Program-made: the position numbers and the translations under genes
Notes under the pieces: generated by a model
The model's input: only the letters and a program-made list of their open reading frames with translations
Told to the model about the DNA's origin: nothing
Database searches by the model: none
Origin: Sedimentisphaerales bacterium
Lineage (GTDB): Bacteria > Planctomycetota > Phycisphaerae > Sedimentisphaerales > Anaerohalosphaeraceae
Reading direction: 5' to 3'
Assembly: GCA_028282905.1 (NCBI GenBank)
Contig: JANQGW010000172.1
Location: forward strand, 1 to 52,163
DNA length: 52,163 nt
In this document: positions 17,662 to 27,243 of the stretch, one piece after another
How positions within the stretch are numbered: the stretch's first letter is position 1
Layout of the letters: every line of letters starts with the position of its first letter

Positions 17662-19749
17662 ATGAGACAGATACATTATTATTTTATGATTTTATTAGTC
17701 AGTCTGTCAGGTTCGGTAATCGCAGCCAATGTCGCATTGACCGGTACCGTGACAGCCAGCAGTGATGCACATGGCTGGGTGCCTGCCAATATCATAGATG
17801 ATAACACGGGGTCTGGGTGGCACTCGATTGATCCTGATCCGGTCAATCCACAGGATGAGTGGCTGGAATTAGACCTCGGGGCAGTTTTTAATCTTAAGCA
17901 AATCGAGTTGGCCAACCGCGGCAACTGCTGCCAGGATCGAATTAATACGATGTATGTTAAGGTGATGGATGCCGGTAAAAATGTTCTTTTCCAAAGCGAC
18001 CCTATCAGCGGCTCTCCGATGCTTTGGGTGTGGGACAATGACGGTGCCGGCTTTGATGGGGTACAGTATATTTCCATTCACAAAGATGCTCCTACTACAC
18101 CAATCAATCTTATGGAACTTCGTGCAATTGATTGGTCATTCAATCCTGTTAATGTTGCATTGGACGGAACGGCTTCAGCCGCCAATACGGACTACGGCTG
18201 GGTTCCGGGTAATGCCATCGACAACAATACAGGATCGGGTTATCACTCTGTTGAGGCTGCTGATACGGACAACTGGTGGGAGGTTGATTTAGGAACCGCT
18301 TCCGACCTTAGTAAAATCGAGATCGTTAACAGAGGCGGTTTTTTAGGCCGTCTTGACGGTGCAATCGTAAAGGTTTTGGATGCGTCCAGAGCTGTTCTTG
18401 CGACGAGTCCGGCTGTTTCCGGTTCACCTTCAGTGTTTGAATGGGATAACGGTGGTGCGGGATTTACCAATGTCCAATTTGTTCGTGTGGAGCATTATCC
18501 TGCACCGGGTCAAATGACGATTTTGACATTGATGGAAGTCAGGGCCTGGGGACCGACCTCTCCGGCGGCAGTATATCTGTCACCTGCCAGAGGCTTAGAA
18601 AATGTGGACGATGAATTGGATATAACGCTCAGTTGGGAAACCGCGGTTGATCCGGCCGATGTCCGCCAGGCCAATCCGGACATTACCGGCCATATCGTTT
18701 ATTTTGGTACTGACCCCGGTGCATTGGTTCAGCAGACGATTTTGCCTGTTGGGACAACAAGCTACGATATTTTGGCAGCCTCATTGGCGCCGAATACCAC
18801 CTATTACTGGCGTATTGATGAACAGACGGCCTTCGGTCCCATATCAGGTGCCGTTTGGTCGTTTTCAACATGGGGACAGGTGAATGGTCCTGATCCAGCT
18901 GACGGAGCGATACGTATTGGTCAGTACACTTCTCTTGGGTGGAACAATGTGGACCTTGCCGGAATCAGCTATGATGTCTATCTGGCGAAGGAAGGTGAAG
19001 CTCTGGTCCTCCAGGATAATGTTGTGAGCAATGCATTCATGCCGAGTGCGGCCTTGGATCCCAATACCGTGTATAACTGGCGTGTGGATGCCGTTAGAAA
19101 CGGCACAACTGTTACGAATAATGCTGTCTGGAGTTTCACAAGCGGTGGGTTGGCAGTGAACCCAATTCCTTCCGATGGAGCAATTGCTGTAGCGACTGAT
19201 TTGGTAGCTTCATGGGAGGGTGATCAGACTGGGGAATTTGTTGAAGGATATGACATTTATCTCGGCCAGGATCCCGGTAGTATGACCATGGTAGGAACTG
19301 CTTCTGAAGCCAGCTATCAGTTCCCGACAGAGTTAGCAGACGGGACAACTTACTATTGGAAAGCCGTTGCCAAAAACGGCGGCGTTGCTATCGCGGAATC
19401 GCAACAGTCGATCTGGAGCTTTACCACCGGTGAATTTCTCGTTTATTGTCCGCTGGAAAACGTTGTTGATCCGAATTTTGCCGTTGACACTGCCGACATT
19501 GCAGCGGCATTTGTTTCGAACCCGGCCCTGCCCGAAGGCGCCGACCCCAATCTTTATCTGGTCGATGGCATTGTAGGTGATGCGGTTCGATTTGCGGGCG
19601 ATAATGTAATGAAACTGATCCCGAATGATCCAAATCTTTGGAACGAGACCGGCAATGGTTTGACGATTGCCCTGTGGACGAAGTGGAAAGTTGCTGACAG
19701 CTACCCGGATGCATATCGATACGGGCCATTTGTTAGTAAAAATAACTAA
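17662..19749 (+). CDS. Secreted F5/8-type C / FN3 / LamG protein, 5' part before an in-frame TAA
   Basis: The start ATG 17662 has GGAG 9 nt upstream and opens a signal peptide (to about residue 22); ATG 17638 in the same frame lacks an RBS. Order: two F5/8 type C (discoidin, CBM32-like) domains (about 22-165 and 170-310; both start NVAL and contain the WxExDLG strand), three FN3-like domains (about 312-590, each ending in YYWR/YNWR/YYWK then WSFxT), and the first part of a LamG domain. Reading stops at codon 696 (TAA, 19747-19749) inside the LamG domain, right after FVSKNN. The frame resumes without any shift (TEDGTGWSLQF). Either a nonsense-mutated gene making a truncated binding protein, or a sequencing error. 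Carbohydrate binding is the probable role. Confidence 0.85.
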   Translation: MRQIHYYFMILLVSLSGSVIAANVALTGTVTASSDAHGWVPANIIDDNTGSGWHSIDPDPVNPQDEWLELDLGAVFNLKQIELANRGNCCQDRINTMYVKVMDAGKNVLFQSDPISGSPMLWVWDNDGAGFDGVQYISIHKDAPTTPINLMELRAIDWSFNPVNVALDGTASAANTDYGWVPGNAIDNNTGSGYHSVEAADTDNWWEVDLGTASDLSKIEIVNRGGFLGRLDGAIVKVLDASRAVLATSPAVSGSPSVFEWDNGGAGFTNVQFVRVEHYPAPGQMTILTLMEVRAWGPTSPAAVYLSPARGLENVDDELDITLSWETAVDPADVRQANPDITGHIVYFGTDPGALVQQTILPVGTTSYDILAASLAPNTTYYWRIDEQTAFGPISGAVWSFSTWGQVNGPDPADGAIRIGQYTSLGWNNVDLAGISYDVYLAKEGEALVLQDNVVSNAFMPSAALDPNTVYNWRVDAVRNGTTVTNNAVWSFTSGGLAVNPIPSDGAIAVATDLVASWEGDQTGEFVEGYDIYLGQDPGSMTMVGTASEASYQFPTELADGTTYYWKAVAKNGGVAIAESQQSIWSFTTGEFLVYCPLENVVDPNFAVDTADIAAAFVSNPALPEGADPNLYLVDGIVGDAVRFAGDNVMKLIPNDPNLWNETGNGLTIALWTKWKVADSYPDAYRYGPFVSKNN
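19747..19749 (+). other. In-frame TAA interrupting one long gene
   Basis: The codon series AAA AAT AAC TAA ACT GAA GAC continues one LamG domain on both sides. A single substitution from CAA, GAA or AAA would explain it. TAA is used as a normal terminator elsewhere in this window (for example 1039-1041, 4009-4011 and 48602-48604), so a changed genetic code is not the explanation. Confidence 0.9.
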
Positions 19750-21201
19750 ACTGAAGACGGGACCGGTTGGTCGCTGCAGTTTAACAGTTATTACAACCGT
19801 ACTCAGTTACGTACCAATGGATCAACAATGACTGCCAGCGATGGGATGTTTGTTGAAAGCAACAAGTGGCATTTCCATTGTGTGACGCACAGCCCCTGGG
19901 GTAGGCAGTACTTTATCGATGGTCAATTGCATCGTGGTACTGGTTATGACCTGGTTCCTGCCTATGACATTACGGGTGCCCCGGTTTGTATCGGCGGCCG
20001 TATCAAAGACGACGGTACCTGGCAAAAAGGCGTGAAGGCGACGATTGATGAAGTTCGCATTTTCAGCCGTCCGCTGTCAGAAGCTCAAATGATCGAGCTT
20101 TATAAGAATAGTCCAATGGCCAAATTACCGGAACCGGCAACCGCGTCGGTTGATGCTCCGTATGACGGCATTATTTCCTGGACACCGGGTGATGCTGCTC
20201 TGGGTGTTGCCAAACAACGACTGATCGTAAGTTTGAGTCGGGATTTATCTTCACCCATTGTGGATACAGTGCTGACAACTGAGGACAGCTATGATATTGC
20301 GGGCAATCTTGAACTTGAGACGAGTTATTACTGGCGTGTGGATTCTCTGGCAGCCGATGACTCAATGATTTGGGAAGGCGATGTCTGGAATTTCACAACG
20401 GGGCCACTGGTAGGCGATATCGTTATCAACAAACTTGTTGATTTGGATGACCTTCAGGGCGTTGCTTCTGAGTGGCTGACCGATATGCGTTCGATTCCGA
20501 CTGCAGATCATGTGATCAAATGGACGGAGTATCCGGATGTAGCTGATTATTTCATTCCGCGTCTTGGCGTTTATAACAATAGCTGGGTTGAAGTGAATCC
20601 CTCTCCGGTTTCAGACCCCAATCATACCATTGCAGTCTCCCAGACACTCCGGTGGCATTGTGACGGTGACAGCAGTGATTATGAGGGAATTCGTCAGTAT
20701 GAAGCGAATTTCCGGTTTATGGAAGCGATTGATTCAGTTGATCTAACGCATTATGAGACTGTGACCTTATGGGTTAAACCGTATAATGTGCTTGACAATG
20801 GCTATCACAAAAGTCCCTCTTGGCTGTATAGCTGGATTCAGGACGGAACAATTCCGCAAACGTTTGACGGTATCCCGATTGGCTGGACCGATGCCAGTGC
20901 GGCCGATAAGTGGTTCAAGCTGGTTTGGCCTGCCGACAGACTTATAAACTCTGATGGTTCTCCTTGGACCGATGTTGAGATTTGGTTCAATCAGAGTGGT
21001 GGTCAAAAGGATGCCCAGGCGATCGCAGGCGATTTCTACTTTGAGTTTGGTGAAATGGTACTGACGCCTAAGTCCGGCCTGACCGATCCGGTTTGTCATT
21101 TAGGTGTTGTATTCAGCGATGCAGACTTCAATCAGGACTGTGATGTAGATTTGTTTGACTTTGCTGCATTAGGTGCGAACTGGATGAAAGACGCAAATTA
21201 G
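19750..21201 (+). CDS. 3' part of the interrupted F5/8-FN3-LamG gene
   Basis: In the same frame as the preceding part, beginning TEDGTGWSLQF immediately after the TAA and completing the LamG domain (KATIDEVRIFSRPLSEAQM). Then an FN3-like domain (SYYWRVDS, then VWNFTTG), a dockerin-like half-repeat (DLDDLQGVASEWL), a beta-sandwich of about 200 residues resembling a carbohydrate-binding module (WVKPYN, SWLYSWIQDG, FYFEFGEMVL), and a C-terminal dockerin-like loop (ADFNQDCDVDLFDFAALGANW). The first internal ATG (19828) has no RBS and lies inside the LamG domain, so independent expression is unlikely. Without the TAA the protein would be about 1180 residues. Confidence 0.75.
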   Translation, partial: TEDGTGWSLQFNSYYNRTQLRTNGSTMTASDGMFVESNKWHFHCVTHSPWGRQYFIDGQLHRGTGYDLVPAYDITGAPVCIGGRIKDDGTWQKGVKATIDEVRIFSRPLSEAQMIELYKNSPMAKLPEPATASVDAPYDGIISWTPGDAALGVAKQRLIVSLSRDLSSPIVDTVLTTEDSYDIAGNLELETSYYWRVDSLAADDSMIWEGDVWNFTTGPLVGDIVINKLVDLDDLQGVASEWLTDMRSIPTADHVIKWTEYPDVADYFIPRLGVYNNSWVEVNPSPVSDPNHTIAVSQTLRWHCDGDSSDYEGIRQYEANFRFMEAIDSVDLTHYETVTLWVKPYNVLDNGYHKSPSWLYSWIQDGTIPQTFDGIPIGWTDASAADKWFKLVWPADRLINSDGSPWTDVEIWFNQSGGQKDAQAIAGDFYFEFGEMVLTPKSGLTDPVCHLGVVFSDADFNQDCDVDLFDFAALGANWMKDAN

Positions 21202-21622
21202 TTGTCGTTTAGCTGAATAAGTTGTAAAAAAGATTTAAAATTTCTGGAACCCGGCCATGATTGACCGGGTTCCAGAGATAAATTGTCAAAGTTTTGTTGA
21301 AGTCAGATGGATAAAGCATTATAGTTATACTGACAATTATATCTTTAATCGGTAGTTCCATGTGCCGATATTACACTAAAGTATTTTAAATTCAGTATCT
21401 GAATGAACGGGCTTGACGTGTTCGGGCATTTGTTGGGGAGATTGTAATGGAATAGCGATCTGTTGTATTTCCGGTGTTTTTGGTAGTCGTTATCATTGCC
21501 GATTTATTTGCATTTTCGTTTCTCTATGGGGTGATTTTTATAATGCTTTTTTCAATTGATGTCGAATCCCGGTGGATTACAATTAGCGACCTCAGTATAC
21601 TTGAATGTAGAGGGGATGTGGG
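21202..21622. other. Intergenic region between the broken LamG gene and the CotH gene
   Basis: About 420 nt. It contains the strong hairpin listed separately at 21244-21275. The rest is AT-rich, with a weak possible -10 (TATACT, 21596-21601) shortly before the next start. No gene was recognised. Confidence 0.4.
21244..21275 (+). terminator. Strong 11-bp hairpin after the broken LamG gene
   Basis: CTGGAACCCGG (21244-21254) and CCGGGTTCCAG (21265-21275) pair perfectly around a 10-nt loop, 43 nt after the stop. No T-tract follows on the + strand (AGATAAATTG), so it is either a weak intrinsic terminator or an mRNA 3'-end stabiliser. Confidence 0.6.
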
Positions 21623-24600
21623 ATGAACAAAGCTGTAATTGTATTATACATATGTTTATTTCTGGTAGCTATTGTTAATCCGTGTGCACGCGCTGAGTGC
21701 CCCCGAGCCGATTTTAATGGTGACTGCGAGGTGAACATACGAGACTTTGCAATATTGGGACAGCAATGGATGGATGCAGAAGGTTCTGCTGACCTGAGCG
21801 GTTCCCAAGGCGTTGACTTGTCGGATTTGCTTATTCTTGCAGAAGATTGGCTCGAAAGAAAATCTCCCGTTATTATCAATGAATTTCTTGCTTCCAATTC
21901 CTCTTCAGAGCCTCTATCAGCGGGAGGACTGATTGACGAAGATGGCGATTCATCGGATTGGATCGAACTGTATAACCAGTCTGGTATTGAGGCCGGTTTA
22001 ACGGGTTTCTATTTGACGGATGATCCGGATAATCTTGTGAAATGGCCATTGCCCGACGTCACCCTTGCTCCTGGCGAATACCGTGTTATTTTTGCGTCCG
22101 GTAAAGACCGTCGAGATCCAACCGGCAACTTGCATACAAATTTCCAGCTTGATAAAGACGGTGACTATCTAGCGCTCATCGAAGGTGATGGGACAACCAT
22201 AGCGTATTCCTATGCGCCGGACTTTGGAACCCAGTTCACGGATGTCAGCTACGGTCTGAGCCAGACGTCGATCTCCACTGTTCTGGTCCAGTCTTCAACA
22301 CAGGCCAAACTCCTTGTTCCGGATAGTGACGATAACCAGCAAATTGCTTCAACCTGGACAGGCGATCATGAACCGTTTGATGACAGTGCCTGGAAAACGA
22401 TTTCTTCCGGCGTTGGTTTTGATGCGAGAGAGGGATCATCTTCTGCAGAAAATATTGCGTTCGGGAAAACTGCAACACAGTCCTCGGATTGGCCGGGACT
22501 TCCGGCAGGTTTGGCAACAGATGGTCATCTCAGCGGTTCCAGTTTTTCGCATACGGCTACCGGTGACTTCACTCCATGGTGGAAAGTTGATCTCGAAGAA
22601 ACGAGTTTTATTAATGAGATTGTGATTCATAACCGAATCGGCTTCCTGGAGAGACTGTATAACATCACGGTGGAAATTCTCAATGAAAACGATGTCGTGG
22701 TTTACACTTCTGATATTCTTAATCATGTTTCGGAAGGCGGTGTGCCGGCAAACCCGGGGACCACGATGACGCTGAATCTGTCCGATCAGCCCGCAGGCGG
22801 TGTTTCGGGCCGTTTCATTAAAATAAGCAAAACCCCGATCTCCGGTTACGCCGAATATTTAACACTCGTAGAGGTCCAGGTGTTCGGCGTTGACAAGTAT
22901 AACGACATTGCTTCAGATATTGAAGCGGACATGCGAGATATAAGTTCCTCATGCTATCTGCGAATACCTTTTCAGGTTGACAGCATTTCGGAGATAGATA
23001 AAGCAACCCTGTCAATGAAATACGATGACGGTTTTGCCGCATACCTGAACGGAACATTGGTCGCCTCCGACAACACCCCGGATCCGCTGGTCTATGACTC
23101 TTCTGCTCAGCAGATACACCTCGCCTCCACGGCCGAAGATTACGAAATATCACCGTCCTTATTCAAAAGCGGAACAAATATCCTTGCGATACAGGGTTTA
23201 AACTCCGCAAGTGATGATTTGACTTTCTTCATCGAACCCGAGTTGATAATCTATAAAATCACAACAGGCGATAACGCGTATTTCAAACAGCCAACCCCCG
23301 GCACGACCAATGAGCAGGGGCGATATGGGTTTGTTGCTGACACAAAGTTCGATGTTGACCGGGGATTTTATGAAGATCCTTTTGAGGTCAAAATTATTTC
23401 CAATACGCCGGACTCTTCGATCATTTATACATTGGATGGAACAGAACCATCCTTGACGAACGGAACGATCGTTCCGGCTGCCAACCCTGGTGCGACCCCG
23501 GTCGCTGTCGTGCAGATTTCGACAACGACGACACTCAGGGCGGCGGCGTTCAAGGAAAACTATTACCCGTCAGATATTGACACTCACACCTACATCTTCC
23601 TCGATGACGTCATTGCTTCTTCCGTGATGAATACCGGTATTACACAGGATCCAAGATACGCTCCTCACATGCGCCAAGCGCTGACCGATCTTCCCACGAT
23701 CTCCATTGTGACGCCAACGGATCGTATGCAGCAGGTTATTCAGGCAATGAATTATCCGGAGTGGACGTACGATGAGTTTCCCATTTCGATTGAGTGGCTC
23801 ATGCCCGACAGTTCATTCGATTTCCAGGAAGACGCCGGAGCGAGCCGTTTTGGCGGACACTGGTACGAAACCCACGCGGGCGGGCCTTTCGAAAAGTGGT
23901 CTTTCCGGATATTTTTCCGCAAACAATATGGTGCCGCCAAGCTGAAAGCCCCGCTGTTTGAAGGCTTCGATCACGGCATCCCGCCGACAGAAACATTTGA
24001 CCAGCTCGATCTTCGCAGTGGTTCGCATGACATGTACCAGCGAGGATTTTATATGTCTTCTCCGCTCACGGCCGACACCATGCTTGAGATGGGTAATGTT
24101 AATCCGCACAGTCGATTCGTACATCTCTACATCAACGGCACCTACTGGGGCCAGTACAACTTGCATGAGCGATGGAACGCTGATATGGTTTCGCAGTATG
24201 TGGGCGGCGAAAAGGAAGATTATGAGTCGATCAAAACGAAGATTAATCAGGGTGGATGGGGTGATATGGGCGAACCCTATGACGGCGACGGCTCTGTTTG
24301 GGACAATGCCTTAACAATGCGAAATTCGTATGAACAGATTAAAACATGGGTTGATATTCAGAGTTATGTGGACTTTATGCTCATGTGGATGTTTGGTAAT
24401 TCCGAGGAAGAATATCGATGCGTCGGCTCGAAAACAGCGGCCGGCCAGCCTTTTCTCTTCTGGCTGAACGATCCGGATGGCTTTACACGCGACATTGGTG
24501 ATCGAACCGGCTCCTACGGCCCGGGCTATATTTTTGGCAGTCTGGTCGCAGAAGCAGATCCTAATTTCATGACGTTTCTGGCGGACAGAATTCATGAGCA

Positions 24601-27091
24601 TTTCTTCAATGGGGGCGGCCTTACCCAGACAGCGATGGCAGAAAAGCTGCTCCAGCGGTGTGACGAGATAGAAACGGCATTTTATGCCGAATCTGCAAGA
24701 TGGGGATATCGCAGCCCCGAATCATGGGCTTCTGCCAGAGATAATTATATCAATAATATTCTCGCCAACAGACCTCAGACGCTCCTCAATCAACTCATTA
24801 GCAGGGGGCTTTATCCCAATGTTGTTGCACCAATATTCTATATCAACAATGCCTACCAGCACGGCGGAATGATCCACGCAGGCGATGAATTATCAATGTC
24901 CGCCTCTGGTGGTACAATCTACTACACGTTCGATGGTACCGATCCACGGATGCCAGATGGCCAGATAAATCCTGACGCTTTAAGCACCGAATCCGGCCCC
25001 TCGACTGATCTTACCCTTATCCAGAAAGGGTCAACATGGAAATATCTCGATGACGGATCAGATCAGGGCATACAATGGAGAAATCTGTCTTTTAACGACA
25101 CTTCCTGGCCATCAGGTCCGGCCCAACTCGGTTATGGTGACGGCGATGAAAGCACACTGGTGTCCTTTGGTCCGGATGAAAACAACAAATATATCACAAC
25201 CTATTTCAGACATGTCTTTCATTTGACAAATCCTTCGGAGATAACCAATCTCTCGGCGTCATTGATGCGTGACGACGGTGCCGTTGTGTATCTTAACGGC
25301 ACAGAAATTATCCGAAGCGCTATGCCCTCAGGCTCCATAACCTATCAAACAGGCGCGGCAGGAACAGCCAGCGGCGGCGGCGAATCTACATACTATCTAA
25401 CCAATGGTATCGATCCGAACCTCCTCGTCGGAGGTGACAATATCGTTGCCGTTGAGATTCACCAGGTTGCCGGTACCAGCTCGGATATCAGTTTTGATTT
25501 TGAACTGGCCGCAACCATAGACGGTGACGGTGAAACAGTGACGATTCCCATCGACAAAACAACCCACGTCAAATCCAGGACATTCAAAAACAGCCAGTGG
25601 AGCGCGATAAATCAGGCGACATTTGCGGTGGGCGATCTCGTTGGTTCTTTACGAATCAGCGAGCTGATGTATCATCCGACTGCCGATCCGAACAGCGAAT
25701 TTATTGAGCTGGTCAACATTGGCAGCGAATCGGTTAATCTCAATCTTGTTGAGTTTGCTAATGGCATTGACTTTGTATTCCCCGATATCGACCTTGCATC
25801 AAACGAACGTGTTGTCGTTGTTCGTAACCTCGATGCGTTCAACACTGCTTATCCGCAGTTCACGGGAACAATTTCCGGGCAATATACCGGAAGCCTGGAT
25901 AATGACGGTGAACGGATTGTTCTGACTGATGCGATGGGGCAAACGATCCATGACTATAAATATGAGGACAACTGGTACGAACTGACCGATGGCATGGGAT
26001 TTTCGCTGACGATGGTTGATCCGACTTCAACCGATCCCAATCTGTGGGATACCAAATCCGGCTGGCGGTCGAGTTTATATACCGGCGGTACGCCCGGAGC
26101 GGCCGCTGAGACCGTTCTTGCCGCCGACAGCATTGTCATCAACGAACTGCTGGCACATTCGCATGCTGCCAGTCCCGACTGGCTTGAGTTATACAATACC
26201 ACCGGCCAGGATATTAATATCGGCGGCTGGTTTTTAAGTGACAATGACTCGGACGATCCGAATATTATGAAATACCGGATTCCCGACGGCACGGTTATTG
26301 AGGCAGGGGACTACTATGTCTTCGTCGAAGATCAGACCTTTGGCAACCCAGTCGCCCCCGGCTGCAGTATCCCGTTCGGCCTCAGCGAGGCTGGCGAAAC
26401 GGTCTATCTCTACTCTGGTCAAAACGACCAGGTTACCGGCTACTACCAAGCACAGCAGAAATTCGATGCCTCTGAAACGGGCGTGACTTTCGGCCGATAT
26501 GAAAAGCAGGAACTGTCCGGTGGCTATGACTTTGTGCGGCAAAGTATGCAAACGCAAGGCGCTGCCAACAGCGGTCCGGCCATTTCGGACATCGTCATCA
26601 CCGAGATTCACTACAATCCATCTAATGGAACCGATTATGAATTTGTGAAGCTGTATAACCGCTCTGACTCACCGGTGACACTCATGACCGAGGTGACAAC
26701 GGAAATCACGCCGGGCAATTTTCTCAACGAAACCCTCCCATGGCGGGTGGAAGGCATCGGTTTTGAATTCCCGGCGAACACGACCATTCCGGCGGATACT
26801 TATATTATCATGGCGAAAAACCCGACGATGTACAGTTCTGCTCCCTTCACGGTCTATGGCCCTTATGAAGGCAAACTCGACAATGGCGGTGAACAAATTG
26901 AGTTGCAAATCCCCGGCGATCAGGAATACGGCCAAAACCGATATTGGATTCCAATTGAAAAGATCGACTACGACGACAAAGCTCCATGGCCGACAACTCC
27001 CGACGGCAACAGAGATAGCCTCCAAAGACTCAACAAAAACACCTACGGCAGGGACCACACAAATTGGGCCGCTGCAACACCAACTCTGTGA
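21623..27091 (+). CDS. Giant secreted CotH-kinase-type protein with dockerin-like, F5/8, chitobiase-C and LTD modules
   Basis: 1822 residues with a signal peptide (1-25). Order: two dockerin-like loops (about 28-85, ADFNGDCEVNIRDF and VDLSDLLILAEDWL); LTD 1 (about 90-200, WIELYNQSG); a beta-sandwich; F5/8 type C (about 270-425); chitobiase/hexosaminidase C-type domain (IIYTLDGTEPSLTNG, about 600); CotH domain (about 689-1080, with FRKQYGAAKLKAPLF, LDLRSGSHDM, YINGTYWGQYNLHERW and WLNDPDG); a second IYYTFDGTDP domain near 1100; and LTD domains from about 1341, 1502 and 1653. CotH proteins include an atypical spore-coat protein kinase, but in planctomycetes CotH-LTD proteins are secreted and of unknown function. 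Whether the kinase residues are intact cannot be judged by eye. GAGGGG precedes ATG 21623. Confidence 0.88.
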   Translation: MNKAVIVLYICLFLVAIVNPCARAECPRADFNGDCEVNIRDFAILGQQWMDAEGSADLSGSQGVDLSDLLILAEDWLERKSPVIINEFLASNSSSEPLSAGGLIDEDGDSSDWIELYNQSGIEAGLTGFYLTDDPDNLVKWPLPDVTLAPGEYRVIFASGKDRRDPTGNLHTNFQLDKDGDYLALIEGDGTTIAYSYAPDFGTQFTDVSYGLSQTSISTVLVQSSTQAKLLVPDSDDNQQIASTWTGDHEPFDDSAWKTISSGVGFDAREGSSSAENIAFGKTATQSSDWPGLPAGLATDGHLSGSSFSHTATGDFTPWWKVDLEETSFINEIVIHNRIGFLERLYNITVEILNENDVVVYTSDILNHVSEGGVPANPGTTMTLNLSDQPAGGVSGRFIKISKTPISGYAEYLTLVEVQVFGVDKYNDIASDIEADMRDISSSCYLRIPFQVDSISEIDKATLSMKYDDGFAAYLNGTLVASDNTPDPLVYDSSAQQIHLASTAEDYEISPSLFKSGTNILAIQGLNSASDDLTFFIEPELIIYKITTGDNAYFKQPTPGTTNEQGRYGFVADTKFDVDRGFYEDPFEVKIISNTPDSSIIYTLDGTEPSLTNGTIVPAANPGATPVAVVQISTTTTLRAAAFKENYYPSDIDTHTYIFLDDVIASSVMNTGITQDPRYAPHMRQALTDLPTISIVTPTDRMQQVIQAMNYPEWTYDEFPISIEWLMPDSSFDFQEDAGASRFGGHWYETHAGGPFEKWSFRIFFRKQYGAAKLKAPLFEGFDHGIPPTETFDQLDLRSGSHDMYQRGFYMSSPLTADTMLEMGNVNPHSRFVHLYINGTYWGQYNLHERWNADMVSQYVGGEKEDYESIKTKINQGGWGDMGEPYDGDGSVWDNALTMRNSYEQIKTWVDIQSYVDFMLMWMFGNSEEEYRCVGSKTAAGQPFLFWLNDPDGFTRDIGDRTGSYGPGYIFGSLVAEADPNFMTFLADRIHEHFFNGGGLTQTAMAEKLLQRCDEIETAFYAESARWGYRSPESWASARDNYINNILANRPQTLLNQLISRGLYPNVVAPIFYINNAYQHGGMIHAGDELSMSASGGTIYYTFDGTDPRMPDGQINPDALSTESGPSTDLTLIQKGSTWKYLDDGSDQGIQWRNLSFNDTSWPSGPAQLGYGDGDESTLVSFGPDENNKYITTYFRHVFHLTNPSEITNLSASLMRDDGAVVYLNGTEIIRSAMPSGSITYQTGAAGTASGGGESTYYLTNGIDPNLLVGGDNIVAVEIHQVAGTSSDISFDFELAATIDGDGETVTIPIDKTTHVKSRTFKNSQWSAINQATFAVGDLVGSLRISELMYHPTADPNSEFIELVNIGSESVNLNLVEFANGIDFVFPDIDLASNERVVVVRNLDAFNTAYPQFTGTISGQYTGSLDNDGERIVLTDAMGQTIHDYKYEDNWYELTDGMGFSLTMVDPTSTDPNLWDTKSGWRSSLYTGGTPGAAAETVLAADSIVINELLAHSHAASPDWLELYNTTGQDINIGGWFLSDNDSDDPNIMKYRIPDGTVIEAGDYYVFVEDQTFGNPVAPGCSIPFGLSEAGETVYLYSGQNDQVTGYYQAQQKFDASETGVTFGRYEKQELSGGYDFVRQSMQTQGAANSGPAISDIVITEIHYNPSNGTDYEFVKLYNRSDSPVTLMTEVTTEITPGNFLNETLPWRVEGIGFEFPANTTIPADTYIIMAKNPTMYSSAPFTVYGPYEGKLDNGGEQIELQIPGDQEYGQNRYWIPIEKIDYDDKAPWPTTPDGNRDSLQRLNKNTYGRDHTNWAAATPTL

Positions 27092-27096
27092 AAGCA

Positions 27097-27127
27097 ATAG
27101 ACCGGCTATCTTTGGAGGACGGTCTAT
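27097..27127 (+). terminator. Hairpin after the CotH gene
   Basis: ATAGACCG (27097-27104) pairs with CGGTCTAT (27120-27127) five nt after the CotH stop. There is no T-tract; it is a probable transcript end or barrier between convergent units. Confidence 0.5.
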
Positions 27128-27163
27128 CGTTCTCGCTTACTGCAACCGATCTGCAAAAAGAAA

Positions 27164-27188
27164 CCGCAGCCGGAAAGAATGGCTGCGG
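27164..27188 (-). terminator. Intrinsic terminator of the - strand export operon
   Basis: CCGCAGCC/GGCTGCGG stem (27164-27171 and 27181-27188) with a 9-nt loop. Read on the - strand it is followed by TTTCTTTTTGC, a good U-tract, 56 nt after the lipoprotein stop codon. Confidence 0.8.
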
Positions 27189-27243
27189 CAAAAAAGAAAT
27201 TTCGGGCCAACCTTAATTATTTTGTCTCACCATCTCTTTTTAC

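Noticed and set aside
19747..19749. Stop-codon reassignment or selenocysteine/pyrrolysine-type recoding
   Set aside because: TAA is used as the normal end of many other genes here, and recoding of this type uses TGA or TAG.
19828..21201. Independent gene starting at ATG 19828
   Set aside because: The ATG is inside a LamG domain, has no RBS or signal peptide, and the frame is continuous with the upstream gene apart from the TAA at 19747. Treated as the 3' part of a broken gene.
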